Assembly: GCA_900754855.1 (NCBI GenBank)
Contig: CAAEEI010000189.1
Span: 1-11,847 of the forward strand
Direction: 5' to 3'
Length of the DNA stretch: 11,847 bases
DNA from: Lachnospiraceae bacterium
GTDB lineage: Bacteria; Bacillota; Clostridia; Lachnospirales; Lachnospiraceae
Shown here: positions 6,257 through 11,847 of the stretch, in pieces
Layout: every line of letters starts with the position of its first letter
Numbering within the stretch: the first letter of the stretch is position 1
Notes under the pieces: generated by a model
Database searches by the model: none
Told to the model about the DNA's origin: nothing
Seen by the model: only the letters and a program-made list of their open reading frames with translations
Program-made: the position numbers and the translations under genes

Positions 6257-6898
6257 ATGACACCAGTAAAATCTACATATCAATTGCAGGCAGAACACGT
6301 GATCAAAGAAATGAAAAAAAGAAATTTTGAAGCTTTTTATTGCCCTACGAAAGAAGACGCTCTGGAAAAAGCGCTTTCTTTGATTAAAAAGGGAAGTGTT
6401 GTGGCCACAGGCGGATCAGCCACCATCAAGGAAATCGGGCTGGTTGAACATATCATGCAGCACAGCGACGACTACACTTACATTGACCGTTCTCTGGCAA
6501 AGACGCCGCAGGAGGCCAGAGAATGCCATGCCAGAACAGTTCTGGCCGATTACTATCTGATGAGCACCAACGCTTTTACCGCAGATGGCCTTCTGGTCAA
6601 CATTGATGGGAACGGCAACAGAGTCAGCAATCTCTGTTTTGGACCGGAACACGTCATCGTGATTGCCAGCATGAATAAAATGGTTCCTACAGAAGAAGAG
6701 GCTTATGCAAGAATCCATCAGGATGCCTGCCCGCCTAACGCCATCCGTCTTAGCCTGAACACCCCATGTGCGGCTACCGGTTTCTGCCACGACTGTACCT
6801 CAGAGGATTGTATCTGTGCATCCTTTGTCACCACCAGATTCTGCCGCTACAAAGACCGGATTAAAGTCATTCTTGTGGGAGAACCTCTGGGATTCTAA
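6257..6898 (+). CDS. LUD-domain protein (lactate-utilization/DUF162 family)
   Basis: This 213-aa protein belongs to the LUD (DUF162) family related to LutB/LutC and YkgG. It shows GSVVATGGSATIKEIGL (about 46-62) and the characteristic STNAFTADGLLVNIDGNGNRV (about 103-123). The C-terminus is Cys-rich (C171, C177, C180, C185, C187, C196) and could bind a metal or Fe-S cluster. Members of this stand-alone clostridial type are annotated 'lactate utilization protein', but lutA, lutB and a lactate permease are absent here, so lactate oxidation is not shown. The start at 6257 is chosen because AGGAGG lies five bases upstream; an ATG at 6188 gives a 23-residue extension without such a site. It is the only plus-strand gene and appears monocistronic, with its own promoter and a terminator. 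Confidence 0.9.
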   Translation: MTPVKSTYQLQAEHVIKEMKKRNFEAFYCPTKEDALEKALSLIKKGSVVATGGSATIKEIGLVEHIMQHSDDYTYIDRSLAKTPQEARECHARTVLADYYLMSTNAFTADGLLVNIDGNGNRVSNLCFGPEHVIVIASMNKMVPTEEEAYARIHQDACPPNAIRLSLNTPCAATGFCHDCTSEDCICASFVTTRFCRYKDRIKVILVGEPLGF

Positions 6899-6963
6899 AG
6901 AAAACGGATTCTGAGGAAAACAGCCAATAAATTGCCACGCTGTTTTCTGCCTTTGTTTTAGAC

Positions 6964-7028
6964 AAAAAAGACCAGACAGAAGTCTGCGCGGATACCTGCA
7001 TCCCCGCTCTTTCTGCCTGGTCTTTTTT
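6964..7028. terminator. Bidirectional terminator between the LUD gene and glyA
   Basis: AAAAAAGACCAG (6964-6975) pairs with CTGGTCTTTTTT (7017-7028), and the stem continues with CAGAA/TTCTG and GCGG/CCGC around an internal loop. Because the arms carry an A-run on one side and a T-run on the other, the RNA of either strand ends in a U-tract. It lies 66 nt after the LUD stop codon and 59 nt after the glyA stop codon, so it can serve both convergent genes. Confidence 0.88.
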
Positions 7029-7087
7029 CCTGCCGGACATTCCGGTACGGCAACGGTGTTCGTTTACGAAATCAAAATGTTCGTTTT

Positions 7088-8329
7088 TTATAATTCTCCA
7101 TAAATTGGATATTTATCGGTTAATGTTTTTACGATTGCCTTTGCTTCTTCTAATTTTCCATCGATGATGGTCAGTTTAATGGCTTCCGCCACCTGAACCA
7201 TATCGTCTTCTTTCAGTCCACGGGAAGTGACTGCCGGTGTGCCGATGCGGAGCCCGCTGGTTACAAATGGGGATTTCGGATCGTTTGGCACAGTATTTTT
7301 ATTACAGGTAATATGCACGGAATCCAGTAATTTTTCCATATCTTTTCCCGTCAGATCCATCTTTCTTAAATCAATCAGCATCAGATGATTATCCGTTCCG
7401 CCGGAGACCAGATCAAATCCCCTTTCCAGCAATGCTTCCGCCAGCGCTCTGGCATTTTTTACGATCTGTTTCTGGTATTCCTTAAATTCCGGAGAGAGCG
7501 CTTCTTTAAAAGCAACTGCCTTAGCGGCAATCACATGCATTAACGGACCGCCCTGTGTTCCCGGGAAGATGGCTTTATTAAAATTATATTTTTTATTGAC
7601 TTCTTCACTGGAAAGAATCATACCGCCTCTTGGGCCACGAAGAGTTTTATGGGTAGTTGTCGTTGTGACATGGGCATAAGGAATCGGACTTTCATGGAGA
7701 CCTGCCGCCACCAGACCGGCAATATGCGCCATATCCACCATCAGCACTGCGCCCACTTCATCTGCGATCTCCCGCATTCTTTTAAAATCAATCTTTCTTG
7801 CATAGGCGCTTGCCCCGGCAATGATCATCTTTGGCTGACATTCGAGGGCAATCTTCCTTACCTCATCATAATCGATCACTCCCTGATCGTTTACCCCATA
7901 TGGTACACAGTGATAATTTTTTCCAGACATATTCACCGGACTTCCGTGGGTCAGATGACCGCCGTGATCCAGATTCATTCCCATATAGGTATCGCCTAAT
8001 TCCATCACTGCAAAGAAAACAGCCATATTGGCCTGCGCACCGGAATGAGGCTGAACGTTGACATATTCGCAGCCGAATAATTCCTTTGCTCTCTCGATCG
8101 CCAGATTTTCTACCACATCCACATGCTGACATCCGCCATAGTATCTTTTCCCCGGATAACCTTCTGCATATTTATTGGTCAAATGGCTGCCCATGGCGGC
8201 CATCACGGCCTCTGATACCACATTTTCTGATGCAATGAGTTCCAGATTTTCTCTCTGTCGTCCCAGCTCTGCTTCCATGGCTGCTGCGATCTCCGGATCT
8301 CTTTCCTTTACATAATCAAAACTAAACAT
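7088..8329 (-). CDS. glyA: Serine hydroxymethyltransferase
   Basis: This 413-aa PLP enzyme interconverts serine and glycine with tetrahydrofolate and 5,10-methylene-THF, feeding purine, thymidylate and methionine synthesis in the cytoplasm. Visible family signatures are ENLELIASENVVS near 27-40, TNKYAEGYPGKRYYGGC near 51-67, D199 of VDMAHIAGL, and the PLP lysine K228 in TTTTHKTLRGPRGG. The length matches bacterial GlyA. The start at 8329 is preferred because GGAGG lies about eight bases upstream; an open extension to 8419 runs through a probable 5' untranslated hairpin and lacks homology. It follows radA by 189 nt with a promoter and inverted repeat of its own, and ends before the bidirectional terminator. 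Confidence 0.97.
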   Translation of the reverse strand: MFSFDYVKERDPEIAAAMEAELGRQRENLELIASENVVSEAVMAAMGSHLTNKYAEGYPGKRYYGGCQHVDVVENLAIERAKELFGCEYVNVQPHSGAQANMAVFFAVMELGDTYMGMNLDHGGHLTHGSPVNMSGKNYHCVPYGVNDQGVIDYDEVRKIALECQPKMIIAGASAYARKIDFKRMREIADEVGAVLMVDMAHIAGLVAAGLHESPIPYAHVTTTTTHKTLRGPRGGMILSSEEVNKKYNFNKAIFPGTQGGPLMHVIAAKAVAFKEALSPEFKEYQKQIVKNARALAEALLERGFDLVSGGTDNHLMLIDLRKMDLTGKDMEKLLDSVHITCNKNTVPNDPKSPFVTSGLRIGTPAVTSRGLKEDDMVQVAEAIKLTIIDGKLEEAKAIVKTLTDKYPIYGEL

Positions 8330-8406
8330 CTCTTTTCCTCCGTATGCGTTTCCTGAATCAGGCACAAGATGTACACAAATACTCAGGGTGTTTTGCTGTC
8401 TGGTAC

Positions 8407-8442
8407 AATATCTGCACACCTGATTTTTCCTGTGCAGATATT
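8407..8442. promoter_or_regulatory. Perfect 12-bp inverted repeat at the predicted glyA transcript start
   Basis: AATATCTGCACA (8407-8418) and TGTGCAGATATT (8431-8442) are perfect inverse complements around a 12-nt spacer. In the glyA transcript this would be a stem-loop starting a few nt from the 5' end. In DNA it is a plausible dimer-binding operator. There is no T-run after it, so it is not a normal intrinsic terminator of radA. Another TGTGCA copy lies at 8474-8479, overlapping the -35 box. The regulator, if any, is unknown. Confidence 0.6.
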
Positions 8443-8451
8443 ATGTGTCTC

Positions 8452-8480
8452 AGTATATCACATGCTTCTTCACTGTGCAA
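8452..8480 (-). promoter_or_regulatory. Candidate glyA promoter
   Basis: On the minus strand TTGCAC (8480-8475) and TATACT (8457-8452) are spaced by 17 nt. The predicted start near 8445 leaves a leader of about 115 nt with the 12-bp inverted repeat at its very 5' end and a short CCTGATTCAGG palindrome closer to the gene (8353-8363). Confidence 0.5.
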
Positions 8481-8518
8481 TAGTGCATCGTTGATTTCTT
8501 ATCGCATCGTCTGCCTTT

Positions 8519-9883
8519 CTACAGGATACTCATAAGTTCCCTTACGTTGGAAACGCCGTATATTTCTATCTTTTTTTTCAGGGAAGCGCTCAGATTTTCT
8601 TCGTTGGTTTTGGGAATGATGCACCGGGTAAATCCCATTTTAATGGCTTCGGTCAGCCGCTGTTCAATAAAACTTACTCCCCGGACTTCACCGGCCAGCC
8701 CCACTTCGCCAAAAATCATCGTCCCCGGATGTACCGGAAGATTACGGTAACTGGAAATCACGGCGCAGATCACCCCCAGATCAATGGCTGGTTCTCCCAG
8801 CCGCATTCCTCCGGCCAGATTCACATAAGCGTCACAGCCGCCAAGCTGCATTCCCGCTCTTTTTTCCAGAACAGCCAGAAGAAGATTCACCCGGTTATAA
8901 TCAATGCCCACCGCCGTCCTTCTCGGCATATTAAAACTGGTCGGACTGACCAGCGCCTGTATCTCAATCAACAGCGGGCGGGTTCCTTCCATGGCGCAGA
9001 CCACAACGGAGCCGGAGGCGTCCAGCGGTCTTCCGTCTAACATCATCTGCGAAGGATTGGTTACCTCGGCAAGTCCCTGCTGTTTCATTTCAAATACGCC
9101 GATTTCATTGGTGGAGCCAAAACGGTTTTTTACTCCGCGCAAAACACGGTACACCGCACTTTGCTCTCCTTCAAAATAAAGTACCGTATCCACCATATGC
9201 TCCAGAGTTTTTGGCCCGGCGACCACGCCTTCTTTGGTGACATGCCCAACAATAAAAATGGCGATTCCCTCCGATTTGGCCAACTGCATCAGCAGCGACG
9301 TTACCTCTCTTACCTGACTGACGCTTCCCGCCGCCGAAGTCACGTCTTCACTGGACATGGTCTGTACCGAATCAATGACCACCATATCCGGCTTTTTTTC
9401 CCGAATAATTTCCGCTGCCGCCACGATGTCTGTCTCACAGAGAAGAAACAGCTCCTGCTGAAAACCGCCCAGACGGTCTGCCCGCATTTTGATCTGTTTT
9501 GGCGATTCCTCCCCGGAAACATAGATGACTTTCTTTCCTTCATTGGCAAGATTTCGGCAGATCTGCAAAAGCAGCGTAGATTTACCTATACCCGGATCTC
9601 CTCCCACCAGCACGAGGGACCCTTTCACAATTCCTCCGCCCAGCACTCGATTTAATTCAGCGATACCGGAATCCATCCGTTCCTCTTCTTCCATGGACAC
9701 GGCAAAAAGTCCGGTCAGTTTCTGTCTGGTTGTCTGGGTCGTTGCCTTCTCTCTGGAAGAAAAGACTTTTTCCTCAGTCAACGTATTCCACTGATGACAT
9801 CCCGGACATTGTCCCAGCCATTTGGCTGATTCATACCCACATTCTCTGCAAAAAAATACGGTCTTCGCCTTTGCTTTCGCCAT
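8519..9883 (-). CDS. radA: DNA repair protein RadA (Sms)
   Basis: This 454-aa RecA-like ATPase promotes branch migration and processing of recombination intermediates. It has the N-terminal C4 zinc finger (C12, C15, C26, C29), a Walker A GGDPGIGKS (94-102), a Walker B-like DMVVIDS (166-172), the RadA-specific KNRFG motif (252-256) and a C-terminal Lon-protease-like domain (about 280-450). Length and all motifs are normal, so it looks intact. The ribosome binding site is weak: GGA lies only two bases before the ATG and AAAGGA is about 13 bases away. It lies downstream of clpC, as in many Firmicutes, but with a 137-aa gene and a terminator between; disA, which often follows radA, is not here. 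Confidence 0.97.
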   Translation of the reverse strand: MAKAKAKTVFFCRECGYESAKWLGQCPGCHQWNTLTEEKVFSSREKATTQTTRQKLTGLFAVSMEEEERMDSGIAELNRVLGGGIVKGSLVLVGGDPGIGKSTLLLQICRNLANEGKKVIYVSGEESPKQIKMRADRLGGFQQELFLLCETDIVAAAEIIREKKPDMVVIDSVQTMSSEDVTSAAGSVSQVREVTSLLMQLAKSEGIAIFIVGHVTKEGVVAGPKTLEHMVDTVLYFEGEQSAVYRVLRGVKNRFGSTNEIGVFEMKQQGLAEVTNPSQMMLDGRPLDASGSVVVCAMEGTRPLLIEIQALVSPTSFNMPRRTAVGIDYNRVNLLLAVLEKRAGMQLGGCDAYVNLAGGMRLGEPAIDLGVICAVISSYRNLPVHPGTMIFGEVGLAGEVRGVSFIEQRLTEAIKMGFTRCIIPKTNEENLSASLKKKIEIYGVSNVRELMSIL

Positions 9884-9927
9884 TTTCCTTTTTATTCCTT
9901 TCCCTGTATTCCGGTTTATAGCAAGAA

Positions 9928-9965
9928 CTGCCTGATCACCGGAATTTTCTCCGATGACCAGGCAG
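9928..9965 (-). terminator. Terminator-like stem-loop after the 137-aa protein gene
   Basis: Arms of 16 nt (9928-9943 and 9950-9965) with a 6-nt loop pair fully in minus-strand RNA, using two G-U pairs. In plus-strand RNA the same two positions become A-C mismatches, so the structure is built for minus-strand transcripts. It lies 24 nt after the stop codon of the 137-aa protein. The following U-tract (UUCUUGCUAU) is poor, so termination may be partial and radA may be reached by read-through. Confidence 0.68.
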
Positions 9966-9989
9966 CGTCTATTGCCGGTCTTGTCCGTT

Positions 9990-10403
9990 TTATAATTTAA
10001 TCACTTCTACTTTGGCGGATTCTCCTTCATTCAGTTCAATACTGAAATCGATTTTTCCGCCCAGATTAGATTTCATTTTACCAATATTGGTATCATTAAT
10101 GAACACTTTGTATTCTTTTTCCGGTTCCAGTTCAAGCGTGATATGTATATCGTCAGCCGCTTCTGTTCTGAAGCTTAACTGACGCTCTGTATCTTTAAAA
10201 TCATGTACCGCAGATCCCGGGACAGACTCATAAACTACTCCGCCATTCTTCTCCAGACGGGTAATTTCTTTAAAGGTTTTCACCTTGTACACAGAATCCT
10301 GATACTTGAAATCCGCCAGCTTAGTTTTTGTATCCAGGCTGTAATCTCCAAAGCTGATGCCGCCGTTTTCTCCTGTTCTCAGTAATTCTTTTACGTTAGC
10401 CAT
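9990..10403 (-). CDS. Small conserved clostridial protein ('endosialidase'-labelled family), function unknown
   Basis: This 137-aa soluble protein has no signal peptide, membrane segment or cysteine. The sequence alternates short hydrophobic and polar runs ending in ITLELEPEKEYKVFINDTNIGKM and IDFSIELNEGESAKVEVIKL, which suggests an all-beta fold. It resembles small proteins of gut clostridia that I recall being labelled 'endosialidase' in databases; at this length it cannot be a classical phage endosialidase, and I see no catalytic residues. The ATG at 10403 follows an excellent TTAGGAGG seven bases upstream; the longer frame to 10439 lacks this. It sits between clpC and radA with its own promoter and terminator, suggesting independent and possibly high expression. 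Confidence 0.8.
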   Translation of the reverse strand: MANVKELLRTGENGGISFGDYSLDTKTKLADFKYQDSVYKVKTFKEITRLEKNGGVVYESVPGSAVHDFKDTERQLSFRTEAADDIHITLELEPEKEYKVFINDTNIGKMKSNLGGKIDFSIELNEGESAKVEVIKL

Positions 10404-10516
10404 AATTATCCTCCTAATTGTAACGGAAGGCCGCCGCAAGATTCATGTCTCTTCGTCTTCCTGTCCACATTTTTCTGTGGGGCAATTCCGCATTTTGATT
10501 TATCCAAGGTATCTTT

Positions 10517-10545
10517 ATTATACAAGAATCATGGAAATTATTCCA
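10517..10545 (-). promoter_or_regulatory. Promoter of the 137-aa protein gene
   Basis: On the minus strand a perfect TATAAT (10522-10517) lies 17 nt after a weak -35 TGGAAT (10545-10540). The sequence upstream is AT-rich (about 10546-10570) and could act as an UP element. A palindrome with TGGAA/TTCCA arms (10532-10545) overlaps the -35 box. The leader of about 105 nt includes a short CCACA/TGTGG hairpin (10480-10465). No clear clpC terminator was seen in 10560-10614. Confidence 0.6.
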
Positions 10546-10614
10546 CCTAAATCATATTAAATTTTAGTTACAGACCCCGGGTCCTAAGAACGTTCTCATT
10601 GTCTTTTCCGGCGG

Positions 10615-11847
10615 TCACCCCTCCTGCATGATCGTTACCTTTCCCTCCTTCATCACCAATCTGACTCTGCCTGCGTTTTTTATCTTCCCTTTCAGATATT
10701 CATCCGCCAGATAATCTTCCAGTTCATTTTGAATCGCCCGGCGAAGAGGTCTGGCTCCGTATTGTGGATGATACCCTTTTTCCAGAATATAGTCTTCCAC
10801 TTCTTCGGAAAATGACAGGGTAAATCCCGGGGAAACAGACACTCTCTGCGACAGTTCTTTAAGCAGCAGGCGAACGATTTCTTTTTGCTGTTCTTTTTCC
10901 AATGTACGGAAAACCACGATTCCGTCAATGCGGTTTAGAAATTCCGGTTTGAACCCTTTTCGTACTTCCTCCATCACCCGTTCTTTCATCTTTTCGTGGT
11001 CTTTATTGCCATCCGTTTTCGTGGTAAAGCCCAGATTCTTCGGCGTCATGATCCGCTGCGCTCCCGCATTGGACGTCATGATGATGACCGTATTTTTAAA
11101 ATCTACTCTTCGCCCGTTGGAATCGGTGATCTGTCCATCGTCCAAAACCTGTAACAATACATTAAAGACATCGCCGTGGGCTTTTTCTATTTCATCAAAC
11201 AGCAGCACAGAATACGGATGTCTCCGCACTCTTTCACTGAGTTGACCGCCTTCTTCATAGCCCACATATCCCGGAGGAGAACCAATTAATTTGGAAACGC
11301 TGTGTTTTTCCATATATTCAGACATATCCACACGGATCATGGCATTTTCATCTCCGAAAAGAGTTTCTGCCAAAGCTTTGGACAACTCGGTTTTTCCCAC
11401 GCCGGTCGGCCCCAGGAAAAGAAAGGAACCAATCGGTCTTTTGGGATCTTTCATCCCTACTCTTCCCCGTTTTATGGCCTTGGCGAGGGTTGTCACCGCC
11501 TCATCCTGTCCAATCACCCGTTTCTTTAATTCCTCTTCTAAGGACAGCAGACGCTGGGATTCCGTCTGACTGATTTTCGTCACCGGTATGCCGGTCCAAG
11601 CTGCCACAACCGCTGCCACATCATTTTCCGTGACGGTGATCTGTCTGGCCGCTTTTTCTTCTTCCCACTGCCTGCGTAACTGCTCTGCCTGTTCACCGAC
11701 CTTTTGCTGCCGGGTATTATTGACTTTTGCTTTGCGCAGATTCCCTTCGATGAGCGCCTCTTCTTTCCGTTGTCCGTATTTCTCCTGCTGTTCTTCCAGT
11801 TTCCGCAGGGCGTCCGGCATGGTAAACAGGCCTACTTTCTTTTTGGA
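10615..11847 (-). CDS. clpC: ATP-dependent Clp protease ATP-binding subunit ClpC, C-terminal part
   Basis: The reading frame stays open to the right edge, so only the C-terminal 410 residues are visible and the true start lies outside. ClpC is a Hsp100 unfoldase that feeds proteins to ClpP. Seen here, counting from the edge: the end of the middle region with a UVR-like coil (LEEQQEKYGQRKEEALIEGN, about 17-36), the second AAA+ module with Walker A GPTGVGKT (about 146-153), pore loop PPGYVGY, Walker B VLLFDEIEKAH (about 214-224), arginine finger FLNRID, sensor-2 GARPLRRAI and the D2-small domain. The short coil instead of a long ClpB middle domain, and the neighbouring radA, favour ClpC over ClpB. 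ctsR, mcsA and mcsB, its usual partners, would lie beyond the edge if present. Confidence 0.93.
   Translation of the reverse strand, partial: SKKKVGLFTMPDALRKLEEQQEKYGQRKEEALIEGNLRKAKVNNTRQQKVGEQAEQLRRQWEEEKAARQITVTENDVAAVVAAWTGIPVTKISQTESQRLLSLEEELKKRVIGQDEAVTTLAKAIKRGRVGMKDPKRPIGSFLFLGPTGVGKTELSKALAETLFGDENAMIRVDMSEYMEKHSVSKLIGSPPGYVGYEEGGQLSERVRRHPYSVLLFDEIEKAHGDVFNVLLQVLDDGQITDSNGRRVDFKNTVIIMTSNAGAQRIMTPKNLGFTTKTDGNKDHEKMKERVMEEVRKGFKPEFLNRIDGIVVFRTLEKEQQKEIVRLLLKELSQRVSVSPGFTLSFSEEVEDYILEKGYHPQYGARPLRRAIQNELEDYLADEYLKGKIKNAGRVRLVMKEGKVTIMQEG

Noticed and set aside
6916..6947. GAAAACAGC/GCTGTTTTC hairpin after the LUD gene as its terminator
   Set aside because: The 9-bp stem has a 14-nt loop and the T-rich run comes late and is interrupted. 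The stronger bidirectional terminator at 6964-7028 explains the end of the transcript better, though this could assist.
7057..7086. Direct repeat TGTTCGTTT (7057-7065, 7078-7086) after glyA
   Set aside because: Short, low-complexity and located between a stop codon and a terminator, with no sign of an att site or transposon end.
8330..8419. 30-residue N-terminal extension of GlyA
   Set aside because: It runs through the ribosome binding site, and GlyA proteins start close to the internal MFSFDYV at 8329. The extension has no family similarity.
9915..9943. TATAAA downstream of the 9928-9965 stem as a radA promoter
   Set aside because: The matching -35 (TCCGGT) is poor and lies within the terminator stem. 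Read-through or a more distant promoter is equally possible.
10404..10439. 12-residue extension of the 137-aa protein
   Set aside because: It would span the strong TTAGGAGG that clearly serves the ATG at 10403.
10573..10596. Palindromes GACCCCGGGTC and AGAACGTTCT after clpC, considered as a terminator or a LexA (SOS) box
   Set aside because: No T-run follows them, the first cannot form a normal loop, and Gram-positive LexA sites have four bases between GAAC and GTTC, which is not the case here.
11818..11820. ATG at 11820 as the start of a short Clp protein
   Set aside because: The frame stays open through the edge and the sequence begins in the middle of a ClpC protein, so this Met is internal and the gene is cut by the window.

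Overview
This window looks like ordinary chromosome from a Firmicute, most likely a Lachnospiraceae-type clostridium of the gut. The evidence is moderate GC content, strong AGGAGG-type ribosome binding sites, the pairing of a NifU-like protein with a GGGtGRT protein, and a clpC / small protein / radA / glyA gene order. The family-level placement is an inference from gene content and protein style; no 16S or other marker is present. Nine protein genes are visible. Eight lie on the minus strand and one (a LUD-domain protein) on the plus strand.

Layout from left to right. Positions 1-87 are the first part of a group II intron (bacterial class C type) on the minus strand. It runs off the left edge and sits immediately behind the intrinsic terminator (91-125) of the next operon. 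That operon, read right to left, is a NifU-like iron-sulfur scaffold protein (1894-1190) followed by a GGGtGRT-family protein of unknown function (1172-162). Next, also read right to left, come topB (DNA topoisomerase III, 5981-3834), a left-handed beta-helix nucleotidyltransferase/acyltransferase-like protein (3755-3081) and a lipoprotein with a lysine-rich coiled coil (3066-2050). The last two are tightly coupled, and a good promoter of their own overlaps the topB stop codon. A 275-bp divergent promoter region separates topB from the plus-strand LUD gene (6257-6898), and a bidirectional terminator (6964-7028) closes both the LUD gene and glyA.

The right half, again read right to left, holds the C-terminal part of clpC (cut by the right edge), a 137-aa protein of a small clostridial family often labelled 'endosialidase', radA and glyA (serine hydroxymethyltransferase). 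The small gene has its own near-consensus -10 and its own terminator. glyA has its own promoter, followed by a perfect 12-bp inverted repeat at the predicted transcript start.

Functionally this is mostly housekeeping: protein quality control (ClpC), recombination and repair (RadA), topology (TopB), one-carbon metabolism (GlyA) and Fe-S related functions (NifU-like/GGGtGRT, LUD). No phage, CRISPR, tRNA or rRNA genes were seen. The least-explained items are the GGGtGRT/NifU-like pair, the small protein between clpC and radA, the lipoprotein, and several untested cis elements. I do not see strong evidence for a large new system.
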